Source of the DNA: Symsagittifera roscoffensis
Lineage: Eukaryota > Xenacoelomorpha > Acoela > Convolutidae
Direction: 5' to 3'
DNA: 64,000 bases
NCBI RefSeq assembly: GCF_963678635.1
Contig: NC_087064.1
Coordinates: 81,069,526 to 81,133,525, forward strand
Shown: positions 11,869 through 25,739 of the stretch, piece after piece
Position numbering within the stretch: the first letter of the stretch is position 1
How the letters are laid out: the number at the start of each line of letters is the position of its first letter
Notes under the pieces: generated by a model
Seen by the model: only the letters and a program-made list of their open reading frames with translations
What the model was told of the DNA's origin: nothing
The model's database searches: none
Translations under genes and position numbers: made by a program

Positions 11869-12709
11869 TAAAACAAGAATGTTTCGACTATAGTGATTTC
11901 ACCAAAAACAAAACGAAAAAAATTTTTTTATTGAACTTCTTAAAGTTTTTTTTCAGCTCATGTTTTTTCACTCACATAGATTAAGGTAGCTTTAAACGTG
12001 AAAAATCTGTTCAATAATTTAAAACTGCAGTTGTAAAAGTGAATTAGGACTATGAATATGGATATATGTATCTAACAATGAAAAATAGCTCTGATCTGAA
12101 ATAGTAGTTAAGTCTTATTCGCAAATATTTCAAACAGCTTTTTTATGCTAGAAAATTATTTTTTTTGCAGGTCTAATTACGGCTAAAAGAGTTTTAACTA
12201 CAAACGACATTTACTCTAGAATAAAAAAATGTTTTGCACTCGTAATCAAAGTGAAAATACAAAAGAAGACAGTTTTCAAGCTTCAAAAATATCTGATGAT
12301 AAAAATGATTAGTTAAGGTATTCGAATACAAGACAACTAGTAAAGGGGGAAAAAGGAAGCAGAAGAAGAAAAAAAGAAGACTTATTTTATCCAAAAGTAT
12401 ACACAACACGACAAACAACATACTGAAAGTAAGCAACCCTTGAACAGAAGAGATAACGAGATCAGCTGATCTGTTCGAAGTCTACCCTGCAAACTTTACA
12501 AAATTTGTAGTTTACAATGAAAGTAAATATATTTTGGTTATTTGAGACAAAAAATTGAAAAAGTGGCCACTGCGGGGACAGAACAAAATCTATCGGGACG
12601 AAAGAACAGTTTGTTACTGTTAAACCAACATGTCTCCATGAAAATTGAAAATCAAAATTACTTAAACCAAATTCATTAATTTTTTAAATTCATTTCTCAT
12701 GTTTTTTTT

Positions 12710-12900
12710 TCATCTTAACCCCCTCCCTTTTTCTGTCGCACCCTTTCCCCTGCCTCAGATACCCCTTGGACCAAACCCTTGCTTTGAAATCTATTAATTT
12801 GATGATCCAAGTATCAGGCTAGGACCGGGAATCGAACCCATCTTCCGGGCTCAGAGTCAAAAATGTTACCTTTAGGCTATAATCAGTTTGTAATAAATGG
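12710..12900 (-). repeat. tRNA-derived SINE-like element, second family
   Basis: On the minus strand GCCTAAAGGTAACATTTTTG is followed by GACTCTGAGCCCGGAAG and a perfect B-box GGGTTCGATTCCC, then GGTCCTAGCCTG and a G-rich body ending GGGAGGGGGTTAAG. The 5' end cannot pair with the 3' end as an acceptor stem, so a SINE head is favoured over a functional tRNA. Confidence 0.5.
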
Positions 12901-14650
12901 ACTTAACAATCTCTTTATTATTTTAGAAGATTTTATCCCGTTAGTCAAATTAAATCAAATAATTAGCTCATATGATTTCGTCTTGTGTTTCTTGCTCATG
13001 TTTGTTTTTGTTCAACTTCGAAGAAAGTGACAGATTAAGTAAGTAGGCTTGAGATGGTTTGTTTTAATCACTTTCACGTTTAAAATGAGCATTTTTGATG
13101 AAATTTTAAATAACATCTTAAAAGTATGACTGGTCAATCAATTTTTCGATCATCAAGTGATACCCAAAAAGCATACATTCAAGGGTTGAAAATCACGCTG
13201 AGCAAATAGAAATTCTTACTTTTTTTGTAAAATTTAGTGAGGAGTTGAAAGGCAGATGTTTGAAACACAGATGGACGTTTTTTGCGTATGTTTGCGATGT
13301 GCGACTCAGACCATTTTTTTCAATGACATATATAAAGCGAGCGAAAAAATAAATAACAAAAAACAACTTCAGTATAGAAGTACAGTCCATTTCGCGATAG
13401 TTTTTATTACTGCACTTTATTTTACTCATAATCCTCGACATGGATGTATTATAACACTAGTGTTTGTTCATGGATTTTTTTGCGATAGTGTTTGTTACAC
13501 TTTTATTTTGCGATAGTGTTGGTTACTGCACTCTATTTTACTCACAACCCTTGACAAGGATGTATTGAGCCAGATACTTGACTTGTTTTTTATTATAAAT
13601 TTTGGTCAAAAGGGTCTGGCATGAGAACGGTATATAGGCTTCAGTTTGTTTCATAGCTGAATGCTTACTGTAGGATATGAAAATGCACTGTTTGGTTGTT
13701 GTTAACATCTCTACATTGTACTTAAAACTGAATAGTTTTTTTAGCGATATTTTATCAAAAAAAAATTTAAACATTTTTGGGCGGCGCTAACTTTTTGCTT
13801 ACACTTTCAAAGCGTGGCTAAAAGTTTCAACTATGTTCTTCTTCTTTTTTTAAAAGTTTTTGTTGGTTCTTTTAGTTCAAAGTTATTTAATTTTTTTTTT
13901 AGAAAACTGAGCTTGCCGATGGATAATTAAGGGTAGTTTGATGCTTTTGACAATCAAAATATCAAATTTTCACCATTTTTTTTAATTTTTCCAAAATTTA
14001 GTCAGCTAGTGTGCCACTTTTTTCTTCATTTACTCAGCTTAACCTGTTTCAAATGATATTATGGAGCTTATATTTTTATCAATAGATGCTTAACTTATTT
14101 TTTTTTTGTCAAAATTATTTTTCTGAAATATTAAATTTTGAAAGACTCGATTTTGTTTCTTAAGTTTTTCTATGGCACTGTATGGACTAAAACCAGAATT
14201 TCAGTGCCAATTACCAGCGTACAATTTGCAAGAATCAATTAATAATACTTGATCAGCGGTTTTTTGGCTCAAGAATTTTCACAAACGTCAGTGAAAGTTA
14301 TCAAAAATAATATTGATAATAAGTTTTTTGATGCAATTAATGATTAAAAATACTGATTCAAGCGTTTGAAACATAACTTTGAGCTCAATTCCAGTAAAGG
14401 TTTTCCAATAGTTTTTTCGCCTAATCTAAAAATTTTTTAACGTGTCAGTAAACTTCTTTTACAAAAGTAATGGCAAACTGTTCATTAGTCTAAATAGCAC
14501 ATTAAAGATTTTCTTTTAATCGTTTGACAATTGTGAGCACAATTATGAAGAAATATTTTTTTGGGCGTTAGACAAATTTTTTAAAAATAGTAGTTTCTAT
14601 TCTATTCAGATATGCAAAGTTTTGTTTTCCATTTTTGATTCAATCGGTAA
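12901..14650. other. AT-rich non-coding stretch with one short duplication
   Basis: A roughly 60-base block (GCGATAG....TTACTGCACT, then TTTTACTCA.AA.CC) occurs at about 13395-13450 and again at about 13511-13566. Short frames here (13193-13441, 13256-13516, 13538-13774) have no coding character. Confidence 0.45.
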
Positions 14651-14659
14651 AATATGGCT

Positions 14660-15650
14660 GCGGCAGAATAGCCCATGAACTTTGTAGTTCACCAGCAAAA
14701 TTATCATTTTGCCATCATCAAAAAAAATTCAGATCTATCATCTTGACTAAAAGTATCGTAAAAGCACTCATCAAATGTGAATAACCGGTGAACTTAACTG
14801 TTGATGAAAACATTGGAAGCACTCGAGAAAAAAAATTTAATTGAATTGAACGATCGATGCAAACTTGCGCCAAAACGTGACGTGCGTTATCTGTCAAAAA
14901 ATTTATTGAGCAAGTTTATTGAGCAAGAGCCTATCGGGTAAATAATGCATTAGAATTGCCGATTCAAAAGATCAAGATTGTTCGAAAAAAGATTCAGATC
15001 GATCATACTGTCTAAAAGTATCGTAAAAACACTCATAAAATTTGAATAACCGGTGAACTTAACTGATGATGAAAATATTGGAAGCACTTGAAAAAAAAGT
15101 TTAATTGAATTGAACGATCGATGCAAATTTGCGCCAAAACGTGACGTGCGTTATCTGTCAAAAAATTTATTGAGCAAGTTTATTGAGCAAGAGCCTATCG
15201 GGTAAAAAATGCATTAGAATTGCCGATTCAAAAGATCAAGATTGTTCGAAAAAAGATTCAGATCGATCATACTGTCTAAAAGTATCGTAAAAACACTCAT
15301 AAAATTTGAATAACCGGTGAACTTAACTGATGATGAAAATATTGGAAGCACTTGAAAAAAAAGTTTAATTGAATTGAACGATCGGAGCATCTTTGCGCCA
15401 AAACATGAGGTGCTTTATCTGTCAAAAAGTTTTTTTGAGCAAGATCGCCTTTCGTGTAAATAATGCATTATAATTGCAATTCAAAAGATTAAGTTAGTTG
15501 CAAAAAGATTCAGACCTGTCATCTTTTCTAAAAGTATCGTAAAAACCATCATTAAAAGTGAATAACCGGTGAACTTAACAGTTGATGAAAACATTGGAAG
15601 CATTCGAGAAAACAATTTATTTGCTGTGAACGATCGGTGCATCTTAATAA
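14660..15650 (+). repeat. 264-bp tandem repeat, about 3.7 copies
   Basis: The anchor TAAAAGTATCGTA recurs at 14748, 15013, 15277 and 15529 (spacings 265, 264, 252). Each unit also has GAATAACCGGTGAACTTAAC, GAACGATCG, TGCGCCAAAAC and TTATCTGTCAAAAA. The two central units are almost identical and the outer ones diverged, which is usual for unequal crossing-over arrays. Confidence 0.9.
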
Positions 15651-16109
15651 ATGAAATTAAATAAAATATAAATTGACAGCAGTTCAATTTAAAATTTATC
15701 AGATTGCTTTAAAGAAAAATCAAATTGAAATATCGATTCATTCAAGAAACGATATTTAGAAAAAATATTGACAGAACACAAAAAAATGTTGATAGCCGGT
15801 AGATGAGGAGGCGCTTTATCTGTCAAAAAAACTGAAAAAGCAAGATTTTCCAGTGAAAGTTCCGTTATTTTAGCCAGTTTAATATAATAAACTAATTGCA
15901 AAGATGTTTTGTGAAAATTTTAAAAGGAAAAAACCCGGACAGTTAACAACAAAAAAGAATAAAGAGGAAGTTTTTAAAAAAAGAGAAACCCAGATATTTA
16001 AAAAAGACAAAATTTAAAAAGAAGAAAGCCCGGACAATTAAACAAGACGAAATTCAGAAATTCAACATTGGTTTTAACGATGATTGTAGGATAATTTTCT
16101 ACAAAAAAT

Positions 16110-16490
16110 GACTAAAATTCATATCTATCAGGTTGTCTCAAAGAGTTATCGAAGAGTGCTATCGGTTGTTTTGATCAATTGTGTCTTTTAAAGTTTAGTG
16201 AGAACACAGATAAAAATGAATAACCGGTGAATAGAAATGTTGAGTAAAGCATTAGAAGCGTTTGAGAAAAATAATTGATTTGAATTCAATGATCGGTTCA
16301 TTTTTTGGCCAAAATCTTTTCTCGCATTGAGAATTAAATTTTCAAATTGAAAATTGGCTTCAAAACGATGTTTCAGACTATGAGTTTCCGGAATGGTTGC
16401 TATCTTGAAAAAAAATTAACTTACGGTGAAAGATGTTTTTTTTATACATATTGGATAACGAGTTGCTTTATCTGGCAAAAAAATACAACA
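16110..16490 (+). repeat. Diverged outlying unit of the 264-bp array
   Basis: It keeps GAATAACCGGTGAA, a GAAGCGTTTGAGAAAA-like stretch, a GATCGGT motif and GCTTTATCTGGCAAAAAA in the same order as the array units, but is separated from them by about 450 bases and strongly degraded. Confidence 0.55.
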
Positions 16491-19400
16491 TCAAGGAGGT
16501 GACCCGAGGGAAAATTGCTGTTTTACCAAGACGTATCAGGATGTGCCTAAGAAGGAGAGTCTTGAAACGATCACCCAAATGTTTTTCTGGGGACTGTTTA
16601 ACTTAAATTCAAAAAAAAGAGTTCATAAATTCTGGTAAAACAACTAAAGTGACATACGTAAACGATACACCAAAAAAATATCATCTACGTTACATCAAAT
16701 TTTTTCTGCCGCAGATTAACAAAAATTGACTACAATTTATGGATCTTGGGAGCTTGATGCAAAATTACGTTGTACTATTCAGGGCTGCCGTAATTAATCT
16801 GAAAAAGTCGAAAAATATCATAAAGTTGTTGAACAAAAAGAAACTGATGAGTTGCACGAAACCGGATTATGCTTATAAAGTCATATGTTGCGCCCTCAAC
16901 GAATTTTTAGCAAAAACAACGAGAGTTTTGACGCTGGTAAGCTCACTGTGCTGTAACTGGAAAGTTCATTGTGCCGGGATTCGGCGTAAGCAATTGTTTC
17001 AAGAGGTATAAAAACTTTGAAATCGAAAAAGTTTGAAAAAAAAAAGAAAAATTTTCTCTTTTTTACAAAAAAAATTGACTAAAAATTTAAAGTCAGATCC
17101 ATCAGATTGATTGATAAAAATATCACCCTGTGTTATTGATTTTTTAAATGAAATACAACTAGCTAAATATTACAAGAACACATTGTAAAATTGAGGCAAG
17201 CTAGAAACTAAATATTAAAATATTAATTATCATGCTGACAAGAAACTATCGTAAAAATTGTGATAAAAAGTTTATCTACCTGTGGAATGAAACGTTCAAA
17301 GCATAGTCTAGGTGATGAGAAACATTTTAAAAAAACTCAAAAATTGATGCTCAAAAGTTTCGTTTTTTTCATTAAGGCTGAGATCATGCTTAAACAAAAC
17401 ATGGTGCCGCAAAAAAAAACGTCGGAACATTTCAGGGTACATGTTCCATTTCTCAAACGAAAGCTCGCAAAAATGAAAAAAAAACACAGCCAAACTTCCA
17501 AACTTTTGCAAAAATGGTACTTGTCATGTTGCTGTTTATTACAAAATGGGTTTTTTTGTTTCTCCAGTCATCAGAAATTTTCGTGTAACTGTTTCAATTT
17601 GAATTTTGAAACCCACATAAAAAAGTTGCAAATTTGCAAAGTTGGCAATGAGAAAGATCTTGATCTTAATTTTTATCAACCCGGTAGTTTGTTCAAAAGT
17701 TCCAGTTAATACTCTGAAAATTTTGTTTTAAAGTTGATGCAAATGAATTTTTAAACTTCTAAAGAAAAGACAAGGCGCACTTGCTCTGCTAAAAGCAACT
17801 GAAAAAAAGTCTTGCTATAGTAATCCTAAAAAGTTTTGATTTTAAAGATCAAAAAACTTTAGAGTAGCTTAAACAGAAAATAAGTGCAATATGGACTCAG
17901 AGGAAGATCAGGTTAAGTTTTGATATCGTATCTTCTCGATGGTAAACATCTCATTTGAAATAAAACATTCTCGAAAAAGCTAATAAATTTTGGGGTGACA
18001 TAAGGTTCAAAATTGGAGGCTTTTTGCTTACTGGAAGTTATCTAAGAAAGTTTTTGCAAGCAGCAGTATGAATTTTTTTTTAGAGATTCGGCTAAAATGG
18101 TTTTTGAAAAAATAAAAAAAAGAACTTATTCCAAACAATAAGTAAAAAGTTGTTGGTTGTTGCATCAGCAAGAAGCTATCTTTCTTAGTTTCGAAATGTA
18201 AAGTTCGGGTTTTTTCTCCTAATAATAACCTGCTTGAAAAACTGTTTGAAGGCATAGGTAAAAAGGGCATTATTTCATCTGCAATTTAGAAAGTTCATAA
18301 GCCTAGGGTCCGTCACCAAAAATGGATATCTCAAAGTAGTACAAAGGGGGACCCTTTGGGTCGGAAGGGGGTCGAATCCCTGAGGGAAAGGCGTCTGCCC
18401 CTCCCCCGTGCCCTACCTAAATCCGCTGTTGGATAGGGGCAAAGTTGCTTAGATTAGTTGGCGTGATATACTGTTCAAACTTTCAAAAAAAGGAGGAAAT
18501 AATGCTCGGTTTGTTTTTTTTTCAATCAGAAAAACTTCAGTTTTGAAATAATTGTTTATTACGGGATTTTTTTTATCATCTGAAAGTAATTGATATCCTG
18601 AGTGCAATTTTGGAAATCTATTTTATCTGCAAAAATTTTTTCGTGTACGTGTGGGGGTTTGAAAACTGCCAATTTGTCTGATTTTAGCAAAGAAATTTTA
18701 GTCAGGGACAATTGTATCCATGACAAAACCATCAAATCTTCAAAAAGTATCACCACCCTAGAAATTTGTGTCCAAGACAAATTGCCGAGCTGATTGAAAA
18801 AAAAACGGTAGTTCAAAGTGGACACATTTGGGAAACAAATGTCTGAAAATTTCTTGTCATGGTAATTTTCAGTTTTTTGAACTATTTTCGTTGGGACACA
18901 ACTGTCTGGTACACAAACGTCCGGACACAATTTTGTGCTATTAACGCGTCAGCGGCTATATAATCCGGCTCTGAAATTGTTTCGAATTAACTTGAGTTAA
19001 AGATATTTAGATTTTTTTATGCGTTACTAGATTAATTATTTCACTTTGCACTTTTTTAATGAGAGTTCTGAAAATAGTACTAAATATAAAAATTTGATGT
19101 TTTTGTGCATAGTTTTGCGACAAATATTTATGAAAAACATTAATCTGGCATTTTAATTTGCTATGAAAAAGGAAATCGTCACTAAAGTAAACATTTTTTT
19201 TTTGAAAAACTGGTTATGCTGATTGAAAATTGTTAGTTTGTTTCCGTTGGTTGTTTAATTCATTTTGGTCACTTGTTGTGGCTTAACACAAATGGCCTTC
19301 GGCAGGTAGGGAGAGAACAAACAACGTGCGTTTTTAATCAAGTCGGCCTAATGAATTAAAAGAGCATTTCACTGCTTTGTTCTCTGAACCTATCGACCAG

Positions 19401-22400
19401 AATCGTGATTAAAAAATGTTTTCAGAAGAAAGCGGGCTGAAAAAATCAGACATCAGCTGTTTATTTTAGCCTCGTTTGCTTACTGCGGCGTAGAGTTGAA
19501 GTAATTTTAAAAGGGGGTAAAAGAGAATAACAAATATATATTTAACGTTTTCTACATAGCACCATTTGGTCATTTAATGAGTTTCCCCAAAAGAGATTTT
19601 TGATGAAATTTGTCCCGGGAAAGGGTAAAAATCACTGCTGAACTGTGCTTTATTCCCACTTCAATTTTGCCCAGTGACTGAACAAAATTTGGGACCCGAA
19701 TTCAATTTTGTGGATATTGTTGGGAGCGATAATATGTCAAAATGCGCAACTATTTGACACTTTTCCATCTTCATGTTGGGTCCAATTTAGAGACAACCTG
19801 ATATAAGCCCGTCAAAATTCTTACTTGAACCATTTACTTGTCGGGCTTTTGTTTTTTTTTGTACCGCTTTGCGTTGTTTACTCGACATCGGCATAGTTAA
19901 AAATTTCTTCTGAAGTTGAAGTTTTGGAGAAGGTGAGTTTCGTTGACAATCTCGTCTTATGATTTGCTTTTACCATTTTCAAAGCCTTTTTTATTCCAAC
20001 ACCATTCAAGATAGGCGATACAATTTTGTTTTTTAAGCAAACCAGATACATTAAAGAACATCTATCGAATTCAACAGAATGTTTCAATGCCTCAATAGTA
20101 ATTTATTTAAAATTATTAAAGGTTTTTATTGGTCAAATTTTCTAATAAAGTTGTGAATTACGTACAGGGATTGTACTTCACATAGATTAAGAAACTTGAG
20201 AAGATAAATTTGGCGCTCATAGAAGAGCCACAAAGAATACTTTCAGAAAGAAGCTATTAATGCAAGCTCATTTATTGTTTTTAACGATTTCTCAAACAAT
20301 GTTTTTAAGCCGATTTCAATCTAGACATTTTTCTTTCAACTTTTGTGATGGTTTTTTTGCCGGTAATGCTGAAAAAAAAAGCGTCGGCGGAATTTTTTTA
20401 AATTAAAAAAAATTATTGATTATTTGGCCTTGAATTGAACGTATCTGAAAAATTGCAACCCTGATAGAGAAGCGCAAAAGTTGGAACAGACAAAATTAAT
20501 ATACAATCTGCCAAGTTTGAACAATAACTGTCTGATCTTGGAATATATTTGCACTTTTGTCTCAAAAACTATCTTTTGCATGTGAAAAACAGTCTGTCTT
20601 CATTTCTGTTTTCAAAAACTGTCTTTTGCAATTTTTTATATGCTTTGTTTCTATATCTGTTTCAAAAAAACTTTTGGAAAAAAGGCTTTAACTTTACTGC
20701 AAGAAAAAAATTATTATTTTTTAAAATACAAGAACATCAAATTTTAGGGGAAAAAATTCATTTTTTTTTCAAAAATTTACACTAATTAGCAAAAACTAAG
20801 TTATTTGGTTTGTTTCTGCATCAAATAAAACAAAAATGTAAAACTTGTCCTCGTTAATTTTCGTTTCTGACAAAATATTGAGTAACAACAACTTGTATTG
20901 AGACTTGCGATATGCACAGGAAAGATTAAAAAAATTTTGTGAAACTGAATTTGAGTTAGTACATATAGAAATTAATTATGAATAACAAAATGTTTCTCAT
21001 CATAAGCTTTACCAGATTTTGCAAAAAGTTTTCCAATCAGGACTCATTGAAAGTTTGTGCAACCTTTATTACAGTGTTTTTGTCAAAAAATTTTAGTCAA
21101 CGTTACTTTCCATGTATCACCTGGGAAGCTTGTTCATAAAAGTTGATGAGCCTTTAACTGAAACTTCAACAAGAATCTTACCAACCGATGTACAAGAAAA
21201 CCGCAGTTTTTGACGACATAAAATAGTTGGTTCCCAAGCTTATCATATAACCCCAGAACTAGATAATCCCACTACAATTTAATCCCATTTTAATACCAAT
21301 TTTTAGAATCAAAGTGAAACTTATTTGAAATGAATGAATTCGAAACCATAGCGTCGGTAAGCATCGAAAATTAATTGCAAAATTTTGCGAAGCAAAACGA
21401 AATAACATGCAAGCTGCTAGATGCGGTTTAGATTTGACCAGAAATGATTTTGCCGATAGTCTAGACTTTGGATTAAGACTGGTTCTTTGGGCCTCCATTA
21501 GTACACTTAATTAAAAAACTCCTGTAGTTATAAAAAGAACCTAATTCGAAACAAATTATCGATTTTGAAAAGTTGTAAATTGTTGTGGGCTCATCTTGTT
21601 ACGGGGCTATAAAGTAGGGGGTGCAAAAAAAACAAAAAACAAAAGATGTTTTTATTGTACAAAAAGAGTAATTTACGAAACTTTTTTTACCGACAGAGGA
21701 TCCGCCTAAAAATTACAGATGATAGATCCAATTAAGAGGGGGGGGGGGCTTGCCCGTCTCGTCAGGGATGGGTATCTTTTGCGATCCAGGTAATAATCCC
21801 TTTGTTATTACTTTAGAGCACCCATTTTCAACGACCGTTCTGTAATTTTTCTAAAGGCGTCCTTGGGGTCAATATATTCTTTTTTTGAGGGGAAAACGCG
21901 CGCGCTTCAAAAAAAGGAATTTTTTTGATGAAAACTTTCCAAAAAATGCTCTAAATGGCTTTTTTGGCCTAGTTTTTGAAACCTCTGCCTGCTAAAAAAA
22001 AGGTCTTTTTAGTGCATCAGGATAATTTGGATAGCCAATTTGTTCGACCTAAAAATTGATCCAGAAAACTTTTATGTTTTTTAAAACTCCGCCAAGAAAA
22101 TCTCCCTCGAGCAAATTCAAGATCTACCTCTTTTGTGAAAAATCGTAACTATAAACAGTATTGTTTAAAAAAGAGTTACACTTTTTACTGCTCTGTGCGT
22201 TATTAGTCTGAAAGTCTAAGAACAATATTGGGAATATTAATCTCGACTAAATCACTAGATTGTGTTATCACACTCCATCATCTACAAGTCCTTCTTGAGA
22301 CTTTTTAAAAATGCAATTACAGAAAAATAAGCTGAACTAAACCGAATTCTGCACAAGCTGCTCACAATTATCGACCACAGCAATCATCGCAAAAATTTGG

Positions 22401-23960
22401 GTAAGCATTTTGAATACCAATTTTATCTGAAATGCAAAAAGATAATTTTTTTGCTGGGAAAACTTTTGATCTGAAGTTGATCCTATAGCGTTAATTTTCT
22501 TTTAAGCTGTTTTTTAACACTGAAATGACCAAAGATACATCTTTATTTGGTGTCATGTTGCCTTTTTTGTAGTTTTTTATAAGTATAAATTGGGTACCCT
22601 TAATATTAAAGCAATGATGATCGATTGCCAACTAAGTTATAAGCTGATGGTGGTTTCTAAAAAAGGTCTAACTGGAGAGTATGCTTCAGTATGTGTTATT
22701 TATGGGTTGATTGCATCGCAATTCATGCATGGATGCATATTTGCACAAAGTAAGGTAAACCCTTCGGAGTGCGACTTATAGTCGCATTGTCCCGTTAGAT
22801 TGCGAAGTCAAGTATTTAAACCAGAAAAATAATGCAATAATGCATGTTTGAAAAGCTCTTGATATTTTGCTGAAAAATACCTTTGCTGAAAAATAGGCAA
22901 TATTGTTTTTTTTTACGTTTTCATAATAGCAATCAAGTGCTGGGCTTTTGATTGCATAAAAAGAAGTGTTAATTTCTGCCTTGGGAATTTAGAAGGAAAT
23001 TATGAAAAATGCAATATGCAATGTATTAATGACTTCAATTCACGCATTCAGATGGACCAATCTAGCAAAATAGCAACAAAATTGCAAAGGAGCAGTCTGT
23101 TTTTCTGAAACAAATTGAGCTCAGAAGCTCAAGGGATTCTTTCATTGTTCGTTAAAGATTTTAATTTGTCAAAAAATATAAATTCCTTTTCTTGAAAGTC
23201 AAAAGAATGAGGCAATTTTCAGCTAATCTCATAGGTAAACATTATGATTAAAAGTACGTTTTGTTTTTCATCTTACGTTACTTCAGTTTTTGTTAAGTTT
23301 ACTCAACCAATTATTCAGCTATTTCTCCCATTTTTCTATTTCTTCTGTTTTTCCATTAGCGCCTCTCTCGTCACGTAGGTAGAATAGCATTTAATTTAAG
23401 AATCAGGCACATTAAAATGGCGTTAATTTCCTGTTTCGAAGAGCAAAAGGCGAGCAAGCGGACTGAAATTTAGCCCGACCATTGAGGTCTTCAGGCAGCC
23501 CCGAATCTGAAGTAATGTACTCCATGTCTGAAAACGAGTCATTTGACAAGACATTTGACATCCGCTATTAGCTTCATTTGATTAGCTTAACAACCCAGCT
23601 AACTTTGAATTTCAACTAACTTCATACTGAATTCTTGCTAGTTTTTAAACTTACTACAAAACACTCAATACGACAGTTAGCTGATTCAAGAAGCAAGGTA
23701 AGAAAACTGCTACCCTTTAAAATCATCTTGGCCAGGAAACGAAATTTTGCTAGCTTATATACCAATTTTTAGCATAAAACAAGATTTTGTTTTTCAGAGC
23801 TCAGTAGCTAGTTGATTCCGAAACAAGTTGCAATCCTGCGTCTATTCGATTAGCATAGTTATTCAGAAACCTTGCTTTTAACATTACAAGTCTTAAATCT
23901 AAAGAAAACAAGATTGCTAGTATCAAGGCGCAGCGATGAATAATTCGACTGCATTTTAAT
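16491..23960. other. AT-rich gene-poor stretch
   Basis: About 7.5 kb in which I find no gene on either strand. GC-richer patches at 18300-18440 (CCTAAATCCGCTGTTGG type, seen in many animal repeats) and a G-run at 21738-21750 are probably transposon debris. A tract at 18690-18930 repeats GACA-CA-TTGTC-like motifs. The reported open frames are isoleucine/phenylalanine/lysine-rich chance frames. Confidence 0.45.
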
Positions 23961-23964
23961 TTCT

Positions 23965-25230
23965 CTGGAGTAGTGTTTGTTTTAACATATTGAAGAAATT
24001 TTGAAAAAAATGAAACATTAAAAAAAGATTTTTTTGAAAGTAATCTCGCACATGCTTTGTAGAGTTCAAAGTAATATTATTTGCACATAGCAAAACATTA
24101 ATTAGACTAAATCGCATGCCTCATTTCAATTTGAAATTAATTTTTAGCCGAATTAAATCGCCGCTTACCTTTTAAACGTATGGCGCGTTAATTGTCCCAC
24201 ATTGGCCAAGTTGGCGAGCTTTGAATCCACAAAATTTTACACAAAACGGTCACAGGTGATTTTTTTTAATTTAAGCTCAACTCAACAAAACTTTGAGTTG
24301 ATATTAAGCAAATCGGCAAAAAGGGCCAATTGAAAAATCAAAACTGATCTGGAAAAAAAACATCCAAGCACAAATATTCCGTCATTTTCTTCGAAAGTAG
24401 ATAGATAAGTGTGATTATCTGCTGATCAACCTCTTTTTTTTGGAAATTTGATGAAAAGTTGGAAATAAAGAACTTTGAAAATTGAAATTAAACAGAAATT
24501 TGACATTTGGTTAAAAAAATCAAAATAATTTCAAATCACTTGTGAAACTGGGCAGTTAAAAAAAGTTCAGTAAAATGGTTCAAACCGAACAAAGAATCAT
24601 GTTTTGATCAGTTTGGTCAATAGTTTTTGGAAGATTTGAAATTTATTTCAAACTTCGGGAAATTTTGGAAGATTTGAAATAAATTTCGGAAATTTTGGAA
24701 GATGAAATTGATTGGCTAATTAAACAATCAGTCTCAACCGCAATAGTTTCATATCTAGATAGAGAAATGCCGAATTAGGGTTATTTACTGCATAAGATCT
24801 TATTATATAAATCATCCATTAATTAGGTCCGGAAAACTTTCTTACTGTTAGTTTTTTCTCAAGTCGATGGAGTAGTGTTCATTTTATAGAAATTTTAAAC
24901 TTTGTTTGAGATTATTTTTTTGCTAAGTGAGAAACAAAATGATATTTTGGCGTATAGTTATGTCTTAATTTCAACAAATAGCTTACCTCAATTTAATTTG
25001 GAACGGTTTTCAGGACGGATTAAATATCAGTTTACTCGTCAATAGCATGAATTGAATAGCGCGTTAACTAACCCAATTTGACCAAATTGGTTATCTTTAA
25101 GCCTTTATAACTTTACAAAAAATTATCAAAGTTAAGTGAATTAAGTTTTCGAATTTAATTCAAAAATACAACTATATAAGTCCGAACAACAATACTTTTC
25201 AACTGAAGTAATAAGTTTAACAAAAATTGC
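23965..25230 (+). repeat. Degenerate duplication of a roughly 370-bp block
   Basis: Blocks at about 23965-24340 and 24865-25240 share, in order: TGGAGTAGTGTT, a TCAATTT.AATT segment, GCGCGTTAA (24183 / 25060), a CCAA.TTGG segment, and a closing AGAAATCAAAA / AAAAATCAAAA segment. The similarity is judged by eye and is weak. Confidence 0.35.
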
Positions 25231-25514
25231 TAATTAAGAAATCAAAATTTTTTTTTGAAAAAACCACCCCGTGCTTTATGCTTGGGATCGTTTTTTCATT
25301 CAATTATTGTTTGACTTAATAACAAAGTGTTTTTGATAAAATTTTGTATACCCACAGAAGAATACTGCCTTACTCTCAAATTTTTGAGAATGAAATATAA
25401 CAACTTTTGAAGCAATTTAATTGATATGTAAATTTGAAAACTACTTGAAAAAATTCGTTATCGCCAGCGCCAAAATTCTTTACGAGGCTAAACTGTGCAC
25501 TGGATAGGCGCACA

Positions 25515-25739
25515 ATGATGTGTCTGTATGTTTCTGGATTCCAGAGACAAGTCTTTAAACATGTTAAAACTTTGTCAAAACAAAAGAAGAACAAATGGAG
25601 CGTCCTTGTTGGGGAATTCGCTTACAATTCAAAAAACGCACTATTTGGCCTCGCAATGATCTGCTGGAGCACGAGCCAGTTAAAAAAGCACTTTTTGTTA
25701 AAACGGCATTTACTTCGAAAAGTTGAGACAAATATTTAG
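25515..25739 (+). pseudogene. Possible Ty3-type integrase fragment
   Basis: A short frame contains NKWSVLVGEFAYNSKNA, which resembles the W..L....EFAYN segment near the end of the Ty3/gypsy integrase core. Nothing else of a pol gene is recognisable on either side, so this is at most a relic, and chance resemblance is possible. Confidence 0.25.

Noticed and set aside
12810-12895. Functional tRNA gene on the minus strand
   Set aside because: The B-box is perfect but the acceptor stem does not pair, and a SINE-like body follows.
14660-15650. CRISPR-like array
   Set aside because: Repeat units are 264 bp with no short direct repeat/spacer structure, and the genome is eukaryotic.
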